64,000 nt of DNA from Deltaproteobacteria bacterium. GTDB lineage: Bacteria > Myxococcota_A > Polyangia > GCA-2747355 > JADLHG01. The stretch lies in the NCBI GenBank assembly GCA_020848905.1, contig JADLHG010000031.1, positions 450,255-514,254 of the forward strand, in the 5' to 3' direction. This document shows positions 53,312 through 60,771 of this stretch, one piece after another. The stretch's first letter is position 1. Every line of letters starts with the position of its first letter. The notes below the pieces were generated by a model. The model made no database searches. It saw only the letters and a list, made by a program, of their open reading frames with translations, and was not told the origin of the DNA. Position numbers and translations under genes: made by a program.

Positions 53312-54421
53312 TTAAGGTTCTGAGCCCTTAGCGGATCGCGGTTCTTCTCGTGCTGCATATGTGCTGTTCGGGGCCTCGGGTTCCTCGAGTAGCTCGATCG
53401 CCTGGTGCAGGGCCGCCGGCGCAAGGTGCGTGTACCGCTGGGTGGTCTTAAGATCTGTGTGACCGGCCAGCTCCTGGATCGACTTGGCAACGGCGCCCCG
53501 CATGGCCAGGTGAGAGCAGAACGTGTGCCGGAGGACATGCCAGCCGATCGGCCGGAGTCCCGCCCGCCGGCACGCTCTCTCAAGCGCCCGCTGCGCCATC
53601 TTCCGCGTGAGGTATCCGCCGTCGGCCTCGCACCACACGAACGGCCCCTTCAGGTGCCTGGCCGCCTTCAGAGCCCGGGCGAGCCGCTTCGTCATGGGCA
53701 CCTTCCGCTCCCGCCCGCCCTTCGGGGAATCTAGGTGGCCGCGCCACATGGCCCGGCGCACGGTGATCACCCCAGCATCGTGGTCCACGTCCTCCCGGTG
53801 CATCCCGAGAATCTCACCCACCCGATACCCGCCGTCGCCGCTGGCCAGGATTGCGGACCCCCACAGCGGTTCGGTGTGCAGCACCGCGACCAGCCGATCC
53901 AACTCCCCGAAGGTCAGGAAGTCGAACCGCTGGGGCGGGACCTTCAGCAACCGCAGCTTGGGCTTGCTCTCCAGAACCCCCACCTCTACCGCGTACCCAA
54001 GAACCCGACTCAGGGCCGCGACCACGTTGTTCGCCGTCTTGGGCGCCCGGTCCTTCGCGACTACGGCAGCCTTCAGCTTCTCAAACTCCCGGGTCCCGAT
54101 CGCGTCCAGGCGGTACGTTCCAAACGCTGGCAGTATCCAGACCCTCAGGAGCGACTCCCGATCTTCCTGCACCGACTTCTTGCAGTTGGTCTTGACGTAG
54201 GTTCCCAGGAACTCCCGGGAGAACTCCGCCAGCGTCGGACACTCCTTCGCCACGGGCTTCGGGTTCAGCATCGACGCCCGCAACTGCCGTTCGTATTCCT
54301 CTGCGCCCACCCGAGTCTGTACCGGGCTCGTCTTTCGAATTTCCTCCTTCCTGCCGTCGGCGGCATGTGTGAACACGAAGTGCACAACCCACCCTCGTTT
54401 CGGGTCCTTCCGCACGCTCAT
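53312..54421 (-). CDS. Tyrosine recombinase/integrase
   Basis: 369 residues. N-terminal arm- and core-binding regions, then the catalytic domain with Arg200 (GGYRVGEIL, where GLRxGE is usual), Lys240-region RERKVPMTK, His295-x-x-Arg298 (WHVLRHTF), His321 (LAGHTDLKTTQRYTHL) and nucleophile Tyr330. All catalytic residues are present, so it should be active. Its 3' end is 10 bp from attL at the tmRNA. The start overlaps the preceding small gene by 4 bp, so it is expressed from the replication operon, as is common for excising elements. Confidence 0.95.
   Translation of the reverse strand: MSVRKDPKRGWVVHFVFTHAADGRKEEIRKTSPVQTRVGAEEYERQLRASMLNPKPVAKECPTLAEFSREFLGTYVKTNCKKSVQEDRESLLRVWILPAFGTYRLDAIGTREFEKLKAAVVAKDRAPKTANNVVAALSRVLGYAVEVGVLESKPKLRLLKVPPQRFDFLTFGELDRLVAVLHTEPLWGSAILASGDGGYRVGEILGMHREDVDHDAGVITVRRAMWRGHLDSPKGGRERKVPMTKRLARALKAARHLKGPFVWCEADGGYLTRKMAQRALERACRRAGLRPIGWHVLRHTFCSHLAMRGAVAKSIQELAGHTDLKTTQRYTHLAPAALHQAIELLEEPEAPNSTYAAREEPRSAKGSEP
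53350..53373 (+). repeat. Putative integrase arm-type site, left
   Basis: A 24-bp sequence with two GTGCTG motifs (gtgctgcatatgtgctg...) matches 20 of 24 bases with 63722-63745 near the other end of the element, same orientation. Paired imperfect repeats near both att cores are typical of tyrosine-integrase arm sites. This copy lies inside the 3' end of the integrase gene. Confidence 0.5.
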
Positions 54422-54885
54422 AGGGACACCTTCCCCTTCTGAGCCGTGCGCGCGCTTCCGCCCACGTTAGCATGGGTCCGGTAGCGTGCGGCAAGGTCTG
54501 ACCAGGCTCGGCACCATGCCCCGAGGGCGCGGCGGAATACCTCTCCGTCAATCTCTCCCCGTAGTAGTTGCTGCGCCCGCCATTCGATCAGCCGGTCCGC
54601 CCGTTGGATGCGGCGCCACTGCCCGGGCCAGCCTTCGCGGAACACGTCGAAGTCCGGCCAGGTCCCCCGGGGGAGTCGCCGGTCAACCCATGCGCGCGCC
54701 CGGGCTAGGTCGCGCTGCAATTCTCCTAGGGCTCTCCTATGTTGGGCAACCGCGTGACGCGCGTGACGGACATCCGAAGTCTCTGGAATCGCGTCAGTTT
54801 GGTGCTTGATTCTGTCACCAGCATTTGGTGACAGCGCGTGACAGAAGTGGTGACGGCCGGGCAAGCGCAGGGGGCGGGGGCTCAT
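54418..54885 (-). CDS. Small basic hypothetical protein of the element, overlapping an iteron cluster
   Basis: 155 residues from the ATG at 54885 that overlaps the primase stop (ATGA), ending in a 4-bp overlap with the integrase start. Rich in Arg, His and Trp (GTWPDFDVFREGWPGQWRRI, LGAWCRAWSDLAARYR), probably DNA-binding. I do not recognise the family. Its first 45 codons overlap the left GTCAC iteron cluster, so the DNA there may serve two purposes, or translation may begin further in. Confidence 0.6.
   Translation of the reverse strand: MSPRPLRLPGRHHFCHALSPNAGDRIKHQTDAIPETSDVRHARHAVAQHRRALGELQRDLARARAWVDRRLPRGTWPDFDVFREGWPGQWRRIQRADRLIEWRAQQLLRGEIDGEVFRRALGAWCRAWSDLAARYRTHANVGGSARTAQKGKVSL
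54751..54854 (-). promoter_or_regulatory. GTCAC iteron cluster A (possible replication origin element)
   Basis: Six GTCAC cores in about 100 bp. On the minus strand GTCACGCG occurs at 54751-54758, 54760-54767 and 54835-54842, the first two spaced exactly 9 bp. Minus GTCAC also lies at 54828-54832 and 54850-54854, and a plus GTCAC at 54814-54818. Within it is a perfect 8-bp inverted repeat TGTCACCA/TGGTGACA at 54813-54833. The same core recurs at the far end of the element. Location beside the primase gene suggests origin or replication-control repeats. Confidence 0.6.
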
Positions 54886-57524
54886 GCGGCCTCCCCTTCC
54901 CCGGCGCCCGTCGCACCCGTCAGGGCAGCATGCTTCAGCTTCCAGACCCAGTGTCGGCTCGCCGTCACACCATCCAGCCCCCGGCATTGGGTGGCGATCC
55001 TGCTCGGCCCCCGATCGACGTAGCCGCCTTCGACGAGCTTGTCGGCCAGCGCGTCCCTACTCAGAGGAAAGTGCTCGTCGCTCTCCCGCAGGAACATCAC
55101 CACGGCCCGCCGCGCCTCGCCCGGCAGGAGATAGACGTAGCTTCCATCCTCCCAGCCCAGCGCCACCTTGCCCGGCCCGGCCTCCAAGCTCTTGCCCACC
55201 TCGGCCAGGTGCGCCCGCCCGGTCGCGCGCAGGGTGGCCAGCGCGTCGAGGAAGCGCACCACGGGATCGGCGGCCCGGAGCCCCTTCGCGTTGTCGCTGG
55301 CGAGCCTGCGGAGGACTGCATCGGCCGTCGAACTCCACCTCTCACTGTCCGCAGTCGAGAGCGCGCCCACGTCCTCCGCGTAGGCGAGGAACTTGTCGAA
55401 GCCCCAGAAGATCAGCGCGAGCTGTGTTGGCAGCCTCAGGTGCGCCGCAGCCGCATCCGCGAAACTCGCGCGCAAGGTCGCCAGCTCTGCCGGGGCGGCC
55501 CGGGCGATCTCGTCGAGCTGCGGGGCGAGCCATTGGACGTAGCCGGCCATCGCGTGGGAGAGGCGCGCCGCGTTCGCCTGGACGTGGGAGAGCCGTTCGC
55601 CGGTCACTCCCTCCACCTGAACCACGAAGCATCTGGCCCGCGCCGAGTGTCCTTCGGGTAGCAGCTCGCCGCTCGTCACGACGAGCCCCCGCGGAGGGCG
55701 CACGGGACGGTTGCTAAGGTCCGCGCGCAGCCGACCGCGCCCCGCGCCATTCCCCACGCTACGGATCACCGTCGCCAGCGCCTTTGCCATGCGTTCCTGA
55801 TCGGCCCGCGACCCAGCCGGGCAGTAGTCGTCGATCACCGTCATGGCGTCCTTCATGGCGAATAAGCGCGCCTCGATCGAATTGGAGGTATCGCCCCACG
55901 TCGCCGGGAAGTGCAGCCGATCGAATCCTGCGCCGTAGTGCCGTTGCGCCTGCGCCGTGATCTCCGACTTGAGCTTCCCCGTCGTGCCGGCGAAGTAGAG
56001 CACCAGATCGGGCTGGACGATCGACGCGAGCGGCCCGAGGTAGGTCGCCGCGAGCAAGGGAACCATCACATCCGGCGGTCCCGCGCCGAGGAGCGCAAGG
56101 GATACCCCGACGGCCCCGCGCACGTCATCGGGATCGGCGGGCAGCACGAAACGATCGAGCGGCGCCTCCAGCTCGACATGCACATCAGGTACGGCCCCGC
56201 GCCCGCCGAGAGCTCCGGACCCGTGGATATAGATCCACTCGCCGGCGACCTTGCGCCAGCCCGTGTGGGCGTAGACGGTACGCTCGACGGCCGAGGAGAG
56301 AGCTTGCACGGCGCATCGCAGGTGATCTCGCGTGCCGAGTCCGGCGAAGACCACGACGCGCGAGCCCCAGCGCTTCACGGCCCATGACATCACATCAAAC
56401 TCCGACGCAGCCACAGTGACCCCCGGCAGCACGGCGCCGGTCGCGAGCGAGCCATTGATCGTGAAGCGCCGCGACTGCTCTATGCCGTCGTCGAGCAAGA
56501 CGTCTTCGACGATCTGCGCCGAGAAGTTGCACAGCGGCTCCGCCTCCACAGTCTCCTCGGTTGTCCCAGACTCTTTGTTCTTCTTCGTGGTGACATGTAG
56601 ACGGCACATGCACCCTCGGTCCACGCGGTAGGGAACCTCCGGCGCCTTGCCTTCCGGCGACGCCTTCCACTCGGGGGCCGCTTCGACCAGCACGCGCAGC
56701 TCCTCGACCGTGTGCCCCTGCTCTAACCAGTCCACGACGTCGCCTTTGTCCGGCAACCCGGGCAGCTCGACAACCTTGACGCTCGCAGCGAAGCCGTAGA
56801 GCCCCTTGGAGACCTTCGCGCCGTGTTCCTTGCCGGGGCCGTCGTTGTCGGGCAGCACGACCACCTGGCGCCCCGTGAGCGGCTCGCTGTGCTGCTCCTT
56901 CGTCCACGCCTGGCCGGCGCCCCCGCAAGCCGTGGTGGCGACGCAGCCATGACCTCGAAGCGCGTCGCAGCACGACTCGCCCTCGACCACGAACACCGTC
57001 GCCGAGGGGTCGGCCGCGAGAAGTTCGGGCAGCCGGTAGAGCACGCGGGGCGCAAGTCGCTTCTTCTTGCCGGGCCTTTCGGGGTCGGGGCCCGTGACAG
57101 TCGCGAGCCAGCCGCCCTTGCCGTCGGCTGCGTGTTGCGTGATCTTCTTGCTGCCGTCGGCGTAGCGCCACTTGCGCACCTGATAGAGCGGCTTGCCGTC
57201 GGCGTCCACGTAGTCGTAAGCGCCCTCGAGCCGGCCCCTGTCACGCGCAGTCGTAGACGTCGCCCGCCCCCCCGCACCGTTGCCCTTCGGGTTGCGGGCG
57301 GTCGTGAACAGGTCACCCATCGTGAGCCCCACGGCGCGCACGATCTCCGTCGTCGCACAGCCGGCCTTGCAGTGAAGTAGCGTGCGCCCGTCGTCGCCCG
57401 TGCTCACCGTCAGGGACGGCTTGTTCTTCTTCTCGCCGTCATCATGAACGGGGCAGATCACAGCCCACTGGTCGCCGGAACGTTTCGCTCCCTGGAAGCG
57501 GGACAGGATTTCGTCGGTGTTCAT
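54882..57524 (-). CDS. Primase-helicase with CHC2 zinc finger, TOPRIM and DUF927 domains
   Basis: 880 residues, the likely replication initiator of the element. Order: CHC2-type zinc finger (Cys24, His27, Cys52, Cys56), TOPRIM primase domain (VVEGESCCDAL with Glu181; LPDND with Asp226/Asp228), then a DUF927 helicase-like ATPase with Walker A GTTGKLKS (513-520) and Walker B TVIDDY (562-567). This parallels phage T7 gp4 and P4 alpha in joining priming and unwinding, although P4 alpha uses a different helicase family. The start (MNTDEILSRFQG) is a good ATG; next upstream gene is the AlpA-like regulator. Ends in an ATGA overlap. Confidence 0.9.
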   Translation of the reverse strand: MNTDEILSRFQGAKRSGDQWAVICPVHDDGEKKNKPSLTVSTGDDGRTLLHCKAGCATTEIVRAVGLTMGDLFTTARNPKGNGAGGRATSTTARDRGRLEGAYDYVDADGKPLYQVRKWRYADGSKKITQHAADGKGGWLATVTGPDPERPGKKKRLAPRVLYRLPELLAADPSATVFVVEGESCCDALRGHGCVATTACGGAGQAWTKEQHSEPLTGRQVVVLPDNDGPGKEHGAKVSKGLYGFAASVKVVELPGLPDKGDVVDWLEQGHTVEELRVLVEAAPEWKASPEGKAPEVPYRVDRGCMCRLHVTTKKNKESGTTEETVEAEPLCNFSAQIVEDVLLDDGIEQSRRFTINGSLATGAVLPGVTVAASEFDVMSWAVKRWGSRVVVFAGLGTRDHLRCAVQALSSAVERTVYAHTGWRKVAGEWIYIHGSGALGGRGAVPDVHVELEAPLDRFVLPADPDDVRGAVGVSLALLGAGPPDVMVPLLAATYLGPLASIVQPDLVLYFAGTTGKLKSEITAQAQRHYGAGFDRLHFPATWGDTSNSIEARLFAMKDAMTVIDDYCPAGSRADQERMAKALATVIRSVGNGAGRGRLRADLSNRPVRPPRGLVVTSGELLPEGHSARARCFVVQVEGVTGERLSHVQANAARLSHAMAGYVQWLAPQLDEIARAAPAELATLRASFADAAAAHLRLPTQLALIFWGFDKFLAYAEDVGALSTADSERWSSTADAVLRRLASDNAKGLRAADPVVRFLDALATLRATGRAHLAEVGKSLEAGPGKVALGWEDGSYVYLLPGEARRAVVMFLRESDEHFPLSRDALADKLVEGGYVDRGPSRIATQCRGLDGVTASRHWVWKLKHAALTGATGAGEGEAA

Positions 57525-57539
57525 CGCGGCACGTCACGC

Positions 57540-57740
57540 TCACCGAACCGCGGGTTGCATGACGGCGTTGAGCTCGTCGAGCCGGAAGCGGAGGCTCTTG
57601 CCGAAACGGTGCACGGGAAGGCACCCGCGCGCCGCGCGGTCATAGAGCGCCCGCTTCGTGATTCGCAAGTATCGGGCCGCTTCGTCGGCGTCGAGCCAGC
57701 GGTGCTCCGTCTCAACTTGGATGCTCGTCTTCTTGACCAT
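57540..57740 (-). CDS. AlpA-like helix-turn-helix regulator/excisionase
   Basis: 66 residues from ATG 57740 with GAGGGACC directly upstream. Winged helix-turn-helix of the AlpA/HTH_17 type: RWLDADEAARYLRITKRALY, then LPVHRFGKSLRFRLDELNAV. In P4-like and other elements such small proteins act as excisionase and control the integrase-replication operon. It precedes the primase gene by 15 bp on the same strand. The open frame extends 26 codons upstream but lacks coding character. Confidence 0.9.
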   Translation of the reverse strand: MVKKTSIQVETEHRWLDADEAARYLRITKRALYDRAARGCLPVHRFGKSLRFRLDELNAVMQPAVR

Positions 57741-57868
57741 GGGTCCCTCTCGGTGGCGGGACCGGCCAGTGCAGACTGAGCGGCCCCTATTTCTCTGGAT
57801 GCGCGCTACGCGGCGCACGTCCAGATATGGCCACTCGCGAGGGCTTCCGCGAGACGGACACTTCGGAT

Positions 57869-58492
57869 TTAAATGTCCCGCTTTTTCCCGAGCCGCGCCC
57901 CACGCTTGCGGATGCCCTCCTTCGTGAAGCGCATGGGTTCAGGCACGGGCCATCCGCATCCCGCGCAATGGCGCGCGTGGTCGTCCGCCAACGCGGTCAG
58001 TAACCTCTCCTTTCTGCGGGGTCCGTACCCATGCTTCCCGAGGAAGGAGAGCACGTCATCCAAAAATGGATCGTGGCCCCCCTCCCACGCCGCGGGATCT
58101 GCGTAGATGCTCACCGAGGCTCTCCCCAGGAATTCTGTGAGTGCGCCGCGCGCCTCCCCTGCGGCGATGAAGGCCGCGTCGAACAACTCCATCGTGGAGA
58201 ACATCTCACGCGGCAGGGGTGCGTCCGGCTCCCCGGTTATCGCTGCGAGCGTCTCGTCAGCCTTGCGCGCCGTCATGATGATGTCGCGCACCCTGCGGCG
58301 AGCCGCGAAGTCGAAGAACTGAAGATTGTCGGCCAGGAGAACGCGCCTCAGCACTCCCTCGGGGGTCGGCGCAAGACCTGGAGTCCCGTAGACGGACCAC
58401 TCGGCAAGCGTCGCGTCGAGAGCCGGCCCGAGCGGCGTGCGATACGCTGGAGGGGGCTTGCGCTGCTTGGGGGCTTTGGTAGGCTGGCTCAT
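57869..58492 (-). CDS. Hypothetical protein of the element (early operon)
   Basis: 207 residues. Starts MSQPTKAPKQRKPPPAYRTP with a basic, Pro-rich end, then a helical region (LRRVLLADNLQFFDFAARRR, TMELFDAAFIAAGEARGALT) and a Cys pair near the C-terminus (HCAGCGWPVPEP) before a basic tail. I do not recognise the family. It is upstream of the AlpA-like gene with a 128-bp gap and downstream of the GTCGYAAAACGAC repeats, so it may be the first gene of the replication operon or an independent regulator. Confidence 0.6.
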   Translation of the reverse strand: MSQPTKAPKQRKPPPAYRTPLGPALDATLAEWSVYGTPGLAPTPEGVLRRVLLADNLQFFDFAARRRVRDIIMTARKADETLAAITGEPDAPLPREMFSTMELFDAAFIAAGEARGALTEFLGRASVSIYADPAAWEGGHDPFLDDVLSFLGKHGYGPRRKERLLTALADDHARHCAGCGWPVPEPMRFTKEGIRKRGARLGKKRDI

Positions 58493-58639
58493 GCTCCTCG
58501 GCGCTTGCTCGCTGAAGGGGCCACGGGGTCGGGACGTTCCAGCGTCGCCGGCCCCACTTTCTTGGACCCTACCGCATCATCGCTCGCCTGTCACGCCGCG
58601 CTCGAACCCCTGGCGCCGCGCCGGAACCTAGCTTCCCGC

Positions 58640-58675
58640 GTCGTAAAACGACATCCGCGCCGGTCGCAAAACGAC
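58640..58675. promoter_or_regulatory. Two GTCGYAAAACGAC operator-like palindromes
   Basis: GTCGTAAAACGAC at 58640-58652 and GTCGCAAAACGAC at 58663-58675, 23 bp apart, each an inverted repeat (GTCGT/ACGAC; CGGTCG/CGACCG). They lie about 150 bp upstream of the leftward gene at 58492 in the otherwise empty 290-bp gap 58493-58782. Twelve of 13 bases are shared. This looks like a two-site repressor operator. Confidence 0.55.
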
Positions 58676-58782
58676 CGCGGCATGCTCGCCGCCCGTGCAG
58701 CCTCGGGAATTCCCCTACGTTGGGAGAGAAGAGACTCCCCGCCGGCCACGGCACGGCAATGCGCGACCGACGGGGAGCGAGC

Positions 58783-59094
58783 CTACTGCCTCTTCGTGAC
58801 GCTCACGAGCGAGACTCCCGTCACGGCCAGCGCGGCAACGACGCCCCCGCTATTCGGCCCCACGGAGAACTGCATCGGCCACGTGCTCCCGAGGCAAAAG
58901 CCGTTGGCCGCCGTCGGTGCGTGACCGAGGCTGCCCAGCGAAACGAAGGTCGCCGCGTTCGCGCTCATGAGGTAGTGGCCTTCGGACAAGATCGTCGTGC
59001 CTTGCGCAATACTCGCGTTCGCAATCACGCTCTGCGAGGGACCGAACTCCCCAGCGAAGAAACTGTGTTTTCCGTCCACAACATCAGCGGCCAT
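58783..59094 (-). CDS. Small hypothetical protein of the element
   Basis: 103 residues from ATG 59094, whose first base is the last base of the upstream stop (TAATG). Rich in Gly, Ser, Ala and hydrophobic beta-type stretches (SVIANASIAQGTTILSEGHY, GGVVAALAVTGVSLVSV). No charged helices or known motif. The look is that of a small structural or decoration protein rather than an enzyme, but I do not recognise it. Last gene of the leftward block 58783-60535. Confidence 0.6.
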   Translation of the reverse strand: MAADVVDGKHSFFAGEFGPSQSVIANASIAQGTTILSEGHYLMSANAATFVSLGSLGHAPTAANGFCLGSTWPMQFSVGPNSGGVVAALAVTGVSLVSVTKRQ

Positions 59095-59768
59095 TAGGCA
59101 CCCCTCTTTCGCTTCGGCTCGCTCGCGTTGCTCTGCTCCGCGCGCCACGCGCGCACCTCGGTCGGGTCGAGCTCGCGCAGCTTGTGTACACGCGCCGCCT
59201 GACCATGCGTCCTCGCCGTGCGGACTCCCCGGCCGCAAAGGCGCAGCACGCGCGAGGCGAGCTCCAACGGCACCTCCGCCGTGTCGCTCAGCTTGAAGGT
59301 CCGGTGTCCGCAGCGCGCCACGTCCGCGCCCGCATTCTCCTTCCCGAGCATCGGCGCGTCTACGTCAGGTTCGCTCATGCACAAGTCGAGCACCACGGGT
59401 TCAGCGATAGGCGTGAGCACCGCGCGTTGCCGCTGGATCAGCCTGTGCCTCGGCGCCTCGCGAGTCTGGCCCGAGTGCGTGAGCACTTCGCCGAACAGCA
59501 CCGAGCGGAGCACGAACCCGCCGTTCTCATCGCTGACCACGAGATACCGGCTCAACATGAAGTCGCCGCGTTCGATGTCCTCCACGATGCGGCGTTCAGC
59601 GATGCGGAACTTTTCCGCGAGTACCAGCCGCGCGTTGCGGCCGGTGGCGTCGCGTACCTCGGTCCACCATGGCGGCGGCAGGATGTACGGCGTGATGGGC
59701 TCAGGGCGCGCGAGAAATTGCTGTTCGTCCTCGGTGTCCCTCGTGTCGTAAAGCTCGAAGTCGCTCAT
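59094..59768 (-). CDS. Hypothetical protein of the element
   Basis: 224 residues. N-terminus (MSDFELYDTRDTEDEQQFLA) is acidic; then ITPYILPPPWWTEV, a helical region with RIAERRIVEDIERG and FRIAE, and a basic tail (SNASEPKRKRGA). A central VVLDLCMSEPDVD and the block FKLSDTAEVPLELASRVLRL suggest alpha/beta structure. Not recognised. Overlaps its neighbours by 1 and 4 bp, so translation in the block is tightly coupled. Confidence 0.62.
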   Translation of the reverse strand: MSDFELYDTRDTEDEQQFLARPEPITPYILPPPWWTEVRDATGRNARLVLAEKFRIAERRIVEDIERGDFMLSRYLVVSDENGGFVLRSVLFGEVLTHSGQTREAPRHRLIQRQRAVLTPIAEPVVLDLCMSEPDVDAPMLGKENAGADVARCGHRTFKLSDTAEVPLELASRVLRLCGRGVRTARTHGQAARVHKLRELDPTEVRAWRAEQSNASEPKRKRGA

Positions 59769-60028
59769 TTCGTCTGACCTCCGTAGATGCCTTTCAAGAA
59801 CTCGAGCCGCGCCGTCCTCGGGTCCATGGCCGCCTGCACCTTCGCCTCGCGTGCCGCTTCCTGCCGTCGGCGGTCAACCTCAGCGGCGATAACCTGCTCC
59901 TCGGAGAGCGGTTCCGTCGGTGCGGCGCCCTCTGCCTTCAGCCGCGCTACCTCCTTCTTGAGCGCGCCTAACTCGCGCGTCAGCTCCACGATGATGTTCT
60001 CGCGGGGGTCCTCTTGTTCGTCAGCCAT
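59765..60028 (-). CDS. Small coiled-coil protein of the element
   Basis: 87 residues from ATG 60028 (MADEQEDPREN); the longer frame to 60067 is unlikely. The heptad-like stretch IIVELTRELGALKKEVARL (about 13-31) predicts a coiled coil, followed by a charged region and LEFLKGIYGGQTK. It overlaps the start of the next gene by 4 bp. Likely an oligomeric assembly or regulatory factor; family not recognised. Confidence 0.6.
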   Translation of the reverse strand: MADEQEDPRENIIVELTRELGALKKEVARLKAEGAAPTEPLSEEQVIAAEVDRRRQEAAREAKVQAAMDPRTARLEFLKGIYGGQTK

Positions 60029-60033
60029 GTCCG

Positions 60034-60279
60034 TCACGCTCCTCTCACGCGGGCGGCCAGCGCCCACAGCTCGATGGCATCCGCCGGGATGTCGCAGCCC
60101 ACAGCCCGCAGGACCGCGCGGTCGGCCTCTCGTCGGCGCTCCTCCACCGCGAGCGGATCGAGCGCGGCAAGCGCATCCGCCGAGGCGCCCACAGCCCGCA
60201 GCGCGGCAACTTCAGCGTCCCAAGCGGCCCGCGAGGCGAGCATGAATTCCTTTGTCTCGTGCCAGCTCCCATCATCCAT
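60034..60279 (-). CDS. Small helical hypothetical protein of the element
   Basis: 81 residues from ATG 60279 (MDDGSWHETKEF), Ala-rich helices (AAWDAEVAALRAVGASADAL, AIELWALAARVRGA). No motif recognised. It sits 5 bp before the coiled-coil gene and 19 bp after the 60299-60535 gene, within the coupled leftward block. Confidence 0.55.
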   Translation of the reverse strand: MDDGSWHETKEFMLASRAAWDAEVAALRAVGASADALAALDPLAVEERRREADRAVLRAVGCDIPADAIELWALAARVRGA

Positions 60280-60298
60280 TCCGTCGCCTCCTATGTGT

Positions 60299-60535
60299 TC
60301 AGCCTCGAAACTCGAGCCCCTCGCGCACCACCGCCACGCGCTCCCGTCGGCGCTCCTCGAGGCCCTCGCATGCGCTCTGAATCGTCTCCGCCATCCGGTG
60401 AGCAGCCTCACTCGCTGACCCGCGCAGCAAGCTCACCAGCTCCTCGAGCTGGCGCGGTGACTCGCTCACGTGAAGGCTGAATTCGTAGCGTCGGGGCTTG
60501 CGCGTGAGGTCCTCGAAAACTACTACGCTGCGCAT
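60299..60535 (-). CDS. Small hypothetical protein, first gene of the leftward block
   Basis: 78 residues: MRSVVVFEDLTRKPRRYEFS then an amphipathic helix (LEELVSLLRGSASEAAHRMA) and a basic C-terminal helix. Start lies next to the AT-rich divergent promoter region at 60536-60600. Not recognised; possibly DNA-binding. Confidence 0.55.
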   Translation of the reverse strand: MRSVVVFEDLTRKPRRYEFSLHVSESPRQLEELVSLLRGSASEAAHRMAETIQSACEGLEERRRERVAVVREGLEFRG

Positions 60536-60554
60536 GTTTGAAAGCTATCACAGC

Positions 60555-60584
60555 TTGCATTTAGCGTACAAGCCGCGATATCGT
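60555..60584 (+). promoter_or_regulatory. Candidate rightward promoter in the divergent gap
   Basis: TTGCAT at 60555-60560 and TATCGT at 60579-60584, spacer 18 bp, in the AT-rich stretch between the divergent genes at 60535 and 60772. Immediately downstream, CGTGCAAATCGTGCAAT (60590-60606) contains a direct repeat CGTGCAA that could be an operator. Weak evidence. Confidence 0.4.
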
Positions 60585-60611
60585 CTAAACGTGCAAATCG
60601 TGCAATCCAGC

Positions 60612-60677
60612 TTGGAGCACACTCGGGCCCGCCGAGGGTCCGTCACCGACGGTGGGGGACGACCGGGTGTGCTCCAG
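60612..60677. repeat. Nested inverted repeat in the 5' leader of 60772
   Basis: Arms 60613-60626 and 60663-60676 pair over 14 positions with one G-T wobble (core GGAGCACAC/GTGTGCTCC). Inside them is a second perfect hairpin CCGTC/GACGG at 60640-60652. The structure lies between the candidate promoter and the gene at 60772. It could be an RNA leader, a cruciform protein-binding site or a replication/packaging element. Confidence 0.6.
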
Positions 60678-60771
60678 CTTTCTGCCCGGCCCGCCCCCGT
60701 CTGTGGACCCACCGCGCCGCCGATGTTGCCGGAGGCGCGGGGGTCGGTCGGGCGCTTTCTCGAGGTGACCC

